The notes under the pieces were generated by a model. That model was given only the letters and a program-made list of their open reading frames with translations, was not told the DNA's origin and made no database searches. Both the position numbers and the translations under genes were made by a program. DNA of 64,000 nt from Hormiphora californensis (Eukaryota; Ctenophora; Tentaculata; Cydippida; Pleurobrachiidae), in assembly GCA_020137815.1 (NCBI GenBank), contig CM035362.1, positions 3,414,414-3,478,413 on the forward strand. The letters are read 5' to 3'. Positions 54,335-64,000 of this stretch are shown here, piece after piece (the stretch's first letter is position 1; each line of letters starts with the position of its first letter).

Positions 54335-55582
54335 AAAGGCAGGACTCAGTAATGTAATACAAGGATAGTTGAGATTCTAAACTAATCAGAAATGACTTTT
54401 GCCTTGACCTTAAAAAACCTTAACTAGGTAACTGGTGTAATTGTTTGGTAACGTGTAGTTACGTGTCTATTATATCTCAACCGCTTTCGGTGAGTGATTG
54501 GTAGTTGTTATATTTACAGAGAAAACGCAAACAAATACAGCATGAGCTATCATAACATAATTCATGTCAATAACTATTAAATTTTAATATATGAAGCTGT
54601 TTTAATTTGTGCTCGGCTCAGAAAGGAACACGTCTAAATTGGAATCAGGAATGATATTGTTTCTGTGGAAATTTCGGCAGGGGTGGCAGCCCGAGGAATT
54701 CAGATTTCAGTTTTTTCGTCGTTGGGACAGTTAATTCCGAATTCGGGAGGAGTGAAAGTTGAGCCCTGTTCAAATTTTAGCGGAATCAATTCCCACCAGT
54801 TACCACCCGGTTTTAAAAATTAGTCAATCTTTCACTTGGCAAACGCTGCTAAGTCAGCAGCGTTAGCCAAGTGCAGTGCTTAGTAAGCAGTCACTGCTTA
54901 CCCTATTGGAAATCGGGATAAGGCAGCGCTTTTCAAATCTTTCACGAAAGGAATATTTTTCACAAGTTGGAAAATTTTAAATTTGTTTTTTATTCACTGC
55001 GCGCGCAATCGCGCTCCTCGTTTGCAGCGTATACTGAAAAATATCGCGTCTGCCAGTTGAGCAAATACATCAGCTGTGTTTTTTTGAGATTTTCACATGA
55101 TCCTGTATTCACCGGTCAGTCCAATGCTCTGACAGGCCTTCATGTATGTACCCAGTTATCCGGTTATAGTCATACGAAACTCATGTTTTATTCATAATAA
55201 GAAACTTGTATAAAACTTAAAGTCCATGCATTTGCAGTTCTACGTTTTTCACAGATTTATTTAATTCTTAACTTGAAAATGAACACACAAATAATTATTG
55301 TAATTGTGCATTCAATTTTATCCTAATTCCATTTATTAATTCATATTATCATCGTATGTAATGTACTCTAATCTCAAATGTAATGTAATGTAATGTACTC
55401 TAATGTAATGTACTCTAATGTACTCTAATGTACTCTAATGTACTCTAATCTCAAATCTAAGTGTCATTTAAAAACTGTAATTTCCAATTCCATATCGAGG
55501 ATATTATAACTAAACTAACTGTCAATTTATTTGATTTAGTACCATTATATCGTTGTCTATCTTGTTAATTATAACTAAAGTG
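54335..55582. other. Convergent intergenic region
   Basis: No gene. ATTAAA at 54,576 could end the OST-alpha transcript, and AATAAA on the minus strand (55,531-55,526) could end the VWD gene, 52 bp past its stop. A hairpin is at 54,833-54,873 (cacttggcaaacgctgct and complement) and an array of ctctaatgta units at 55,365-55,450. Confidence 0.6.
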
Positions 55583-57626
55583 TTATTGGAAAAGGTAGTA
55601 TTGAGCGTTGGCCTGGGTCCATGGACATCCCAGCCTGACTCCCTCAGCGATCACCTGGTAGGGAGAATTACAGCCTAGGTCGAAATCCCATCGATCAAAC
55701 TCCAATCCTCTGTCTGCCAACTCTAGCATGTACGCTCTGATATTGCTGCACGCTGAGGGAAGGGTTGTAGTGTTACATATAGTGTTTGCCCAAACCCCTA
55801 AACAGTAATTAACACCCCATGTATTTCTCCGATTCTCGAAAAATGATGGACGATGGTTTAATATTATGTATGGCACTTACTAAGGAATGAGTTTCCAGAA
55901 GATGCATGGTCCATGGCAGCAAAGTTCATATAGTTTTCAAACAAATCATCGTGGGAGACGTCCCTTTTAAATCTGTGTAGGAATAAAATTAGAAATTAGA
56001 CGCCTTTCTTGGCCCTCCCGAGGGTTAGATTTACCCGACACAAATTGAACCGAGGTTGGAAATTAGGACATATAATTTGTACCTTCTTCAAATTATAAAT
56101 AAGAATCTCTCAGAATAATCTACTTTTCACCTGTTGCTGATGGGTAGAAGAGGCCCGAAGATAGAATCCTTCATCAAGCTTGTCATACTGTACAGGGTTA
56201 GAGAAAAAGGGGGTGATATAGAGTTGGTGAACGGTAAAATAGAACCCAAAATTATTTTTAAACCGTTAAAACGTCTTTTCGTTGAATAGTATACTAGAAC
56301 TTGAGTCAATTAATTGATAATATCGATTCAAACCATGGAAAACTTACTATGAGGGGTCGAAGTTGACGGGGCTGGCATCAATTTCGTGCGTTTCACATCT
56401 TCCAACTAGAAAGAGGAAATATAGTGATAATAAATATTGTAACAAGTAAACAACCAATCAGAACTCGTCATTTAGGTCACGTGACTGGTTATCAGCCAAT
56501 CAGGGACCAGTATATTCATGTAATAAATGTTGCTTGCCATTTGCCGTGATAATCAGTAATCGGTTAGCATGGCATATATAACCCTTACGGGTTTAGCCTT
56601 GGTTTCCTAGTGAATATGAAGCATGACGTGTGTTCCTGGAACACTGTTCCATGTGTTGTTATGTGATGTTATGGTAACACATTGTGTTCCTTACCATAGG
56701 CACTCTGAACAACAGCCCAGGAGTCAGCGAAGGATTTCAGTTGGTCTTTCCTAACACTGTAATACTGAGACAGATCATTGGAAGCGGAACCTGGAGAGAT
56801 ATTATTGAGTTAGAATGGGCACCATCTGAATGAATCCCTTGCTCGCTTCTATTGTTACTCAAACTGGTAATGTTTTCATTACAATTGTGGAATACGTGGG
56901 TCGTGGAACAGACATGGGTATGGGACATGAGCCAATTAAACAAACTGACCGTCATTATTTCCACATAGTCCGCAGGTCCGGCCAACATCACTAGAAACCC
57001 TAACCCGGGCCAGGGCAAGTCCATCCCAAAGTACCGTTACACCATGCCCGATCTCCGCCTTGAGCAGGATACCGTCGAAGGTGATTGTACTAACTAAAAA
57101 CAATGACGTCAACGCTTTGTTAATTAATTAGTTAATTAGTTAATTATTTAATCATCAAATTAAAAACAACGGTGGTTTTTACGGTATCTATACAGTTTGT
57201 GTATCACGAGGAGACACCATGATCATCAGTAATTAGTTAATCAAACAAATTACTACTGTAACAAATAATAAGTTAGTTTATTAATAAACTAACTTAATTA
57301 TTAAATCAATCGTGATTACTAACCATCAAATTGTAGTTTTTGATTTTTCCCAATGCCCATCATAACTCCAGCTTTGTTGATTCCAAAACCTCTCTTGACC
57401 TCATAAGCCTCCATATCTCCGTACCCTACAAGTTAGTTAATAATGGGAATAAGTGATTAGTTATTAATATAATTAATTAATTAGTCCATTAATTAATTAT
57501 GCAGATAATCAACTGATCCATGTTAATAACCTGTTTCTGGGGAGGTGATAATTGTAAGACTTTCCACACAGGTGACATCTGCTCCACATGACGTGAAGGA
57601 AGCGTAGATGAACCTGTGAGATAGAT

Positions 57627-57703
<77 letters not shown>

Positions 57704-60700
57704 AAGAAAAAGAGAGAGCATATATATTGTACCATTTGTAGTCGGTACAGTCCATAGCCAACACGTAGCTACATTCTCCTTGGTACGAGTAGAACTTGCC
57801 TGGGTAGAAGAAGAGAAAGTGTGGACTGACAATATAATGGTTGCCATGGTTACAATTTGCAAATTATAAAGTGTAACCATGTTGAGTTGCCTGACACTTC
57901 AATATAACTTCAGGAACCGACCGACACAAGTAAACAACCAATCAGAACTCATTATTTAGGTCACATGACTGATTATCAGCCAATCAGGGACCAGTATATC
58001 CTTATTCGGTCGGTTCCTGAATATAACCATGTAACTGATTCATGATTATTGGTAACCAATGGTAACCACTGTATGGTAACCATTGGTTACTGCTATACTT
58101 ACCATCAAAAGTTTTAAAATGCGGGTCCCCAACTACTGTACACGTATCGTCCACCTTCTTGGGCTACAACGGGGGAATAGCACGGTTAATATGTATTAAT
58201 TATCAGTATTAACTTTAATTCCCTATTAATTATAATTATAATTAATTAATTAGGACCAGGTTTAGTTAGGTTTAGTAACTTGTGACGTGGTTTAGGAACA
58301 TTGATATCAAGGTACTAACATTAGATCGGAAAATTCTAATTTGAGACCCCGGGTTTAGGTTAGTTGGTTGTATCGGTGCCCCCCCCCCCCCCTCTTCTCG
58401 AGACTCTGTTATTATGTTCTAACCCTCCGGAGTGCAGAGAAAAAGAGGGTCGAACAAGGCAAGGACTCACCTGTGGATCCTCCACGATAATATTCCATGA
58501 GATGGACTCGGAGTAGTGTTTATCAGGACAGATCGCCATTTCAACCGTATACCGGCCAGCATCTGATACACGAATACTTCTGTCGGAACCCTGCAGATTG
58601 GTATTCATGTAATTAATAAACTACTAAATTAAATTAATAATTAATTAAAGCTCGCTTTAATATGTCATGACGTCACCAATTTACCTTGTTGATTTCGCCA
58701 TAGACCATTCCAAACTTGTACCAAGAGAGAGTTAAGTAGCTGGGTGTATCCGAGGGGACAGATAGTGTCTCACTGTCACCTTTAGTTCTGAAAAAGAGAT
58801 TTTGTTAGTTTCACTAAACAAAAAAACAACCAATCAGAACTCGTTATTTAGGTCACGTGACTGGTTATCAGCCAATCAGGGACCTGATTCGGTCGGTTCC
58901 TTGTTAGTTTCAAAATCCAAATATAGACAGGTTAGATAAAACAGCATCGGTCCATATATATGCGTATTGCAAAGGAACTTTTAACAGAAATAGAATGAAC
59001 AGTTGGGCTATTAATAGCAGTTAATTGTAAATGTTGATATATTAATTGGTAATAGAATGAATTTAACTCGAGATATCCAGAAGATTTATTCTCACATTTT
59101 GATGGCGTACAAGGTTGTCCAGTCAGAGGGTGCGGTCCACCCAGGAATGTCCACGACCACATCGGGGGAGGGACTGTAACCGGCGGAGTAAAACCTGCAA
59201 AAGAGGTGGTAAGAGGCTAGTAAGAGGCTGACCAGATGTCATCGGACCAAACCAAACCATTTACCGGGAGGATACATTTCTCCCGATATAGGAAATCAAC
59301 GGTATTATACCAGGCAAAACCCTTTCTCCCAAGCATCCCTGTAAACCAGGGTCTGACTGTATTAGAACCCTTTCCCCCGAGCATCTCGATAAATCGGGGT
59401 CCGACTGTATTAGAAGCCCTTTTCCCCCGAGCATCCCGATAAACCGGGGTCCGACTGTATTAGAAACCCTTTTCCCCGGGCATCCCGGTAAATCGGGGTC
59501 CGACTAACACTACCCCCCCCCCCCCCCCCCCCCCCCCCCCGAGCTCCCGATAAATCATGGTTATATATATTATATACCTGAGAACATCATCAGAGCAAGA
59601 TACAGAGATAATTCCACTTGGAGGTCCACTGTACACCATCTGAGAGGGGGGACGAGTTGTTATGTTCTAGCCCTCCAAACCCGGGAGCTCGCGATAATCG
59701 GGTCGAGCTAGGCAAGGTGAGAGAATGAGCACACTGTCTGGGGTCTGATCAAGTAATTAATATCTCACGTTATTATCCTGGTTGTAGGCTTTGACCGTCT
59801 CAGAAGGTTTAGCGTTGCAACTGAATGACATATCGAGCACATCGTAGCCGAGGACTTGACACTCAAGGACTGGGTGGTGGGGGTGGTTACTATGGGGTTA
59901 CCAATGTGTTACTATGGGGTTACCAAGGTGTTACTATGGGGTTACCATGGGGTTACTATGGGGTTACCAAGGCGTTACTATGGGGTTACTAAGGTGTTAC
60001 TATGGGGTTACCAATGTGTTACTATGGGGTTACCAAGGCGTTACTATGGGGTTACTAAGGTGTTACTATGGGGTTACCAAGGCGTTACTATGGGGTTACT
60101 AAGGTGTTACTATGGGGTTACCAAGGCGTTACTATGGGGTTACCAAGGTGTTACTATGGGGTTACCAAGGCGTTACTATGGGGTTACCAATGTGTTACTA
60201 TGGGGTTACCAAGGCGTTACTAGGGGGCTACCAAGGTGTTACTATGGGGCTACCAAGGCGTTACTATGGGGTTACCAAGGTGTTTAATGTTTATAGAGGA
60301 TAAAGAGATTGGTGACCGGTACGGTGGGTGACCGTTTGTTTGTTAGTACACAGGTATATTGTGACCTACCCAAAACTTGAGGCTCCGTTGGGGGATCAGT
60401 AGGTTCTGGGGCATCAGTAGTTGGGGCGTCAGTTGGGGCAACAGTCTCAGGTGCCTCGGTCTGTTCAGGTGCCTCTGTCTGTTCGGGTGCCTCCGTCTGT
60501 TCAGGTGCCTCCGTCTGTTCAGGTGCCTCTGTCTCAGGTTTATCAGTAATAGGAGCATCAGAAGGTTCAGGTGCCTCCGTCTCGGGAGCTGCGGTAGGTG
60601 GATCCTCAGTGGTAACCACGGCGGCACACTCTGAAACACTCACAGACCCTGCTTCAGAGTTACTGCCAGCGGGACACGACACGCAGACCTGTTGGGGGTT

Positions 60701-63700
60701 AGAGATGGGGGGTTTGGGGTTAGAGATGGGGGGTTTGGGGTTAGGGATGGGTGGTTAGGGGGTTTGGGGATTGGTTAATGGCAGCGAAATTACCCCTATC
60801 TTACAGGCACGCTTACTACGAAGGCCGGTGTTAGGCGAGGCACAATAACCACCCCATCTCTAACCCCAAACCCCAAACCCCAAACCACCCGAGACAACAA
60901 TATACCTCATTCTCGGAGTATGTATCAGCGGGGCAGGTTGCACATTGACCATCCGAACCACGTCCCTCACCAGAGTCGCAGGGTACCTGAGTTAGAGCCT
61001 TTTATGGGCAATCCACTCAAGTAATGCCATATATGGGCAACATTAAATCCACTCAAGGGTGGCCGGGCGTTATGCCTCCTGCCGGTATGCCCACCAGTGG
61101 TGGGCAAACAAGTCAGTAGGCATAAGGGTACCCTAGCCGACCGTTATGCCCACCAACCAAATCAGGTATATTGCGGCATAGTGGTGGTGGGCATACAGGT
61201 ATCCTAGCCGGCCGTTATGCCCACCTGTAACCCCCTCTCTCTATATGTAATTGATGGCATCACACATCCGGAGATCTACACGCTAAGGAGTGGTACCAAT
61301 TAGACGCTAAGCCTTCTCGTATCACAGATCATACGACAACTGTGTTTAAACCTTACACTACCTAAATTGTGGTAGAATTTAAAAAGTATGGGAAACCAAT
61401 GAAAATTATGACTTATTACCCATATCCTATCCGTTCAATTTCACTATGTTGCTCGTAAGCATCATGACATTGGATCTGATACTGGATCTGATACTAAATA
61501 ATTGGACACGACTGAAACAGGAATGCTATGAGCTGACTAGTTTCTGGTCGCCAGTGGGAGTGGTAACAGACTTCGAGAAAGCCGAGCTCCGAGCTATCCG
61601 TGAGGTCTTCCCTAATCTACTGTGGTGTCAGGGATGTCACTACCACTATTGCCAGTGCCACCTCAAGAACAGTAAGAAGGTACCTGGCTTTAAAGACGAT
61701 TTAGATTTATACGAGCTCCTCGCCCAACTAAAAGCTTTGCCATTTCTTCCCATATCTTGTGTAGTCTTGTGTAGTTTCTGCCCCTCTTATCTTCCCCTTA
61801 TTGATTGCCCCTCTTATCTTCCCCTTATTGATTTGCCCCTCTTATCTTCCCCTTATTGATTGTTGCATGTCATAGGGGAGGAGGCACATAGGTCCGATGC
61901 TGAGTAATGACAGAACACCTAGGGGTGGTTAACCACGAGTCCTAAAAAGACTGGCTGTATTTTATGTACGGTGGCAAACGTGGGCTAAAGTGTGTAGTGA
62001 ACCACTGAACATGCACCACTCTGCCTTCTATAGGCTTAGTGGAACAAACCAGTTGTAAATTATGCACTCAGAGTCCTTCAGTTCAACTCCCATTTTATGT
62101 TGTCCTGGCTAACTCTAGAGAGATCCAAATCCCTTGCTAGTGATTCATGTTACTACGGTCACAAATTCATTATAAAATCTCTTCTACCCAGAGCCAGCTG
62201 GAAGTGTAGTAGAGTCGGTTCGCCGCCTTTATTTCTAATGCTATGATTGTCTTGTCTGTGGAGTCACGCCCGCAGACGTAAATGCAGTGAAAGAAAAATA
62301 ATGATGGAAAGTTTTTATAAGGATATTAGCCAAACGTTCATTGGAACTCTAAACTGTCGTACCTTACGTACAGTCGAACGGCAAGAGGAGCTGGCTTATA
62401 AGTTCTGCAATAGCAAACTTGGTGTGCTCGCAATTCAAGAACATCGGATAGTGCATGCACCGGGTGAGGTTATACGCATTACTCCGGCTGGGTCAGACTG
62501 CATCCTCTTAACATCTACAGCCGAGAGAAACCAGAGAGGGGCTTCAGTGGGGGGCGTGGGGATCGCCATGAGGGCAGCAGCGTGGAAGCTGATTACGGAG
62601 AAGGAGGTTGTCTCACCTCGCATCCTAAAGGTTACGTTTGCAGGGAACCCTCGTTTCACTGTAGTTTCTGTGTATTCACCAACTGAGGGCTACAGCAAGT
62701 GAGGGCCAGAATAATTCTTTGAGGGTTTTATTTGGTGCATCCAATCCCGTTATATGGACTTGTATCGATAAACTTAGGTTGATGCAGAGCAAATCTGACC
62801 TGACACTGATACAGCAGTTAGCTGTACATTTGCCCCACCGAGAGAGGAAAGAGAGGCGTGTATGGTTATATTACTGGACCTTGATTCTTGAATATGATGA
62901 ACAATTGTGTTGTACTATGTGTAACCCTTTGGGTAGGTGTCATGTGAGCCGGCCTCTCAGACCGATCACGTGACTCTCCCCAATCAGGGCGATTTATTCA
63001 GTTCGTTGCTAATTCATTAAGACCAGAAAACCAACGTGTTTATCTTTGTCTAACCCGGTTACAGGCTTACTATATCTGAAGAGTAATACAACTATGGTTA
63101 TTGATTAATTATTAGATTTTTGTGCAGTGAATACAAGACTTTTATTTCTTCCTGAAAAGTGAAGCCAAACCCGCTTTGATTATACGATTAACGATACGAG
63201 AAGGCTAAGCGTCTAATTGGTACCACTCCTTAGCGTGTAGATCTCCGGATATGTGATGCCATTAATTACATACAGAGAGAGGGGGTTACAGGTGGGCATA
63301 ACGGCCGGCTAGGATACCGGTATGCCCACCACCACTATGCCGCAATATACCTGATTTGGTTGGTGGGCATAACGGTCGGCTAGGGTACCCTTCTGCCTAC
63401 TGACTTGTTTGCCCACCACTGGTGGGCATACCGGCAGGAGGCATAACGCCCCGTATTCCCACTCAAGTAATGCCATATATGGGCAACATTAATCAGACCT
63501 AAATTACTATACCTGTTCACACTCGGAACTTCCTGCGTTGCTTATTTCACCCGCTGGACAGGGATAACAAGCCTCATTGGAAGCATAGCTACCCGCTGGG
63601 CAATCAGAGCATGTCATGTCACTGCCTCTTGCCTGACCGGCTCCACAGGGCTCAAGGGGTTGTGTAGGGGGGACAGTGGGTTCTTTACAATCGCTATACC

Positions 63701-64000
63701 TGGGGTAGATCATTCTATGTGATCGAAGCTCGTATTTGTTCATGATTACAGTATTATCTAGTCTAAGTGAATGCTAATTTGAGTATGCTAATTTAACAAA
63801 CTTTTTAATGAAAAAGTTATCATACCTATCAGATCCTGCCGAAGAAGTAAAGTCGGCCGGGCAATCCCTACACATCTCATTATCACTATAGGTATCTGCC
63901 GGACAGAGTTGACAATCACCATTACCATCCCTTCCCTCTCCCACAGCACATGGTGCCTGTGTGGGTGCCACACAATCACTAGAACTAGCGGATCCAGGGG
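55583..64000 (-). CDS. Secreted or membrane mosaic protein: Eph-like Cys repeats, acidic linker, VWD (5' partial)
   Basis: Nineteen exons in consistent phase, about 720 residues, open at the window edge: 64,000-63,826; 63,699-63,513; 60,986-60,906; 60,688-60,370; 59,869-59,769; 59,639-59,578; 59,194-59,096; 58,787-58,685; 58,590-58,471; 58,163-58,103; 57,799-57,733; 57,613-57,531; 57,425-57,324; 57,093-56,950; 56,790-56,695; 56,405-56,348; 56,187-56,131; 55,972-55,881; 55,752-55,583. Three Eph-receptor-like cysteine repeats (CQLCPADTYSDNEMCRDCPA, CSDCPAGSYASNEACYPCPA, CATCPADTYSENEV) lead into a mucin-like linker with four EAPEQT units. A region with SWYKFG and DAGRYTVEMAIC looks Ig-like. A von Willebrand type D domain follows: TCTVVGDPHFKTFDGKFYSY, CSYVLAMDC and GRTCGLCGNNDG. 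The end is cysteine-bearing, with a C8-like character. Such proteins act in extracellular matrix, mucus or adhesion. The signal peptide lies outside the window. Confidence 0.88.
56443..56515 (+). mobile_element. CCAAT/E-box MITE, truncated
   Basis: caagtaaacaaccaatcaga, ggtcacgtgactgg and gccaatcagggaccag are present; both TIRs are lost. In an intron of the VWD gene. Confidence 0.85.
57628..57700. repeat. (GA)n microsatellite in VWD gene intron
   Basis: Pure agagag for over 60 bp, close to the acceptor of exon 57,531-57,613. Confidence 0.97.
57911..58019 (+). mobile_element. CCAAT/E-box MITE, full length reference copy
   Basis: Complete at 109 bp: TIR caggaaccgaccga at the left, tcggtcggttcctg at the right, with aatataac on both sides as target duplication. 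The central site here is cacatg and not cacgtg. Confidence 0.95.
58406..58466. repeat. 55-bp dispersed motif (ttctaaccctcc ... gggtcgaacaaggcaa)
   Basis: Same framework as 27,110-27,170, 27,234-27,290 and 59,656-59,717. Its nature is unknown. It lies next to a poly-C tract at 58,379-58,392. Confidence 0.65.
58826..58902 (+). mobile_element. CCAAT/E-box MITE, left-truncated
   Basis: caaccaatcagaactcg, ggtcacgtgactgg and the right TIR ttcggtcggttcct. Confidence 0.9.
59228..59541. repeat. pogo-like MITE remnants in tandem, then poly-C
   Basis: At least three repeats of the unit ending in cggggtccgactgtattaga (near 59,395, 59,448 and 59,495). It closes with a run of about 27 C bases at 59,513-59,540. 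Related to 44,343-44,514. Confidence 0.8.
59877..60283. repeat. 22-bp minisatellite in VWD gene intron
   Basis: About 18 units of gtgttactatggggttacca plus ag or ag-like endings. Each contains the palindrome ggttacc. It is open in several frames on the plus strand, giving Tyr/Gly/Leu-repeat frames that are not genes. Confidence 0.95.
60695..60895. repeat. G-rich/C-rich inverted pair in intron
   Basis: ggggtttggggttagagatg repeats at 60,695-60,770, and the complement (catctctaaccccaaacccc) at 60,852-60,890. G-runs of four to six could form quadruplexes on the plus strand. Confidence 0.85.
61446..61860 (+). pseudogene. MULE transposase fragment
   Basis: A frame of 137 codons. The part GVVTDFEKAELRAIREVFPN followed by GCHYHYCQ and LLAQLKALPFLP matches the MULE transposase core: an acidic residue in TDFEKA, then the C-x-H-x-H block, then the ALAFVP-like motif. 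Both ends are cut; the frame then runs into tandem tcttccccttattgat repeats. Clearly a remnant. Confidence 0.75.
62247..62702 (+). pseudogene. LINE AP-endonuclease fragment inside the MULE element
   Basis: A 151-codon frame containing FIGTLNCRTLRT, LGVLAIQEHRI, GGVGIAM and VVSVYSPTEG, the first half of a LINE endonuclease domain (catalytic Asn in TLNC, Glu in QEH). It stops where GDFN would follow. The sequence is not close to the LINE at 7,076-11,304, so it came from another family (RTE-like or CR1-like). Confidence 0.75.

Larger units (their letters stand above)
61065..63451. mobile_element. MULE-like DNA transposon remnant with 259-bp inverted repeats
   Basis: Arms 61,065-61,323 and 63,193-63,451 are inverted copies (gggcgttatgcctcctgccg, ggtaccaattagacgctaag). 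Long TIRs and an internal transposase remnant fit Mutator-like elements. It sits in an intron of the VWD gene in the opposite orientation. A 34-bp direct repeat (starting ccactcaagtaatgccat) lies outside both ends at 61,014-61,047 and 63,459-63,492. Confidence 0.85.

Noticed and set aside
59856-60303. Open frames of up to 143 codons on the plus strand (Tyr-Tyr-Gly-Val-Thr repeats)
   Set aside because: They are translations of the 22-bp minisatellite in an intron of the minus-strand VWD gene; several frames are open only because the unit has no stop.
60710-60770. Interstitial telomere (ggggttaggg words)
   Set aside because: The unit is irregular (ggggtttggggttagagat) and paired with its own inverse 100 bp away; better read as an intronic G-rich repeat.
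1-64000. tRNA or rRNA genes
   Set aside because: I looked for cloverleaf-type arms with A and B boxes and for conserved rRNA blocks and saw none; a covariance-model search would be decisive.

Overview
The window is eukaryotic and almost certainly from an animal. It has compact multi-exon genes with GT-AG introns, a CR1/L2-type LINE, many short inverted-repeat transposons, and genes with animal-type domains (OST-alpha, alpha carbonic anhydrase, CaMK-like kinase, VWD/Eph-like cysteine repeats, LicD/fukutin-like). An early-branching invertebrate such as a sponge would fit, but that is inference; I cannot name the species. Every exon boundary given here was read by eye from splice signals, frame and phase.

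Region 1 (1-26,990) is a segmental duplication. Copy 1 (1-about 15,990) and copy 2 (about 16,440-26,975) share the same order: unique flank, 16-bp satellite array, LicD-type gene, 3' flank. Copy 1 carries a full-length two-ORF LINE inside the satellite and a truncated LINE downstream. Copy 2 lacks both and has instead a 2.7-kb TTAA-flanked foldback element and an 845-bp foldback element. For three of the four insertions the other copy keeps a legible empty site. The LicD gene is intact in copy 1 and full of small indels in copy 2, which may be decay or uncorrected reads.

Region 2 (27,000-38,500) has no gene I can support. It is nested inverted-repeat transposons and simple repeats: a 798-bp TA-flanked element, an element of about 2.5 kb with a 1,144-bp element nested inside it, and a 2.5-kb element with a 9-bp target duplication containing two large palindromes, one built from the decamer TATAGACGCA.

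Region 3 (39,460-55,580) has three genes. An alpha carbonic anhydrase (+) converges on a CaMK-like pseudokinase (-); their 3' ends lie 376 bp apart. The pseudokinase is head to head with an OST-alpha/TMEM184-type membrane protein (+). A 3.6-kb palindrome with a badly corrupted right arm lies in a pseudokinase intron. A second corrupted stretch (38,480-39,430) sits where the first carbonic anhydrase exons should be.

Region 4 (55,583-64,000) is the 3' part of a large minus-strand gene. It encodes Eph-receptor-like cysteine repeats, a Pro/Glu/Thr linker, a beta-rich region and a VWD domain. One intron holds a MULE-like element carrying a transposase remnant and a LINE endonuclease fragment.

A short transposon family (about 93-109 bp, TIR CAGGAACCGACCGA, carrying CACGTG between two CCAAT boxes) occurs at least nine times in introns and flanks. 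One copy supplies the stop codon of the LicD gene.
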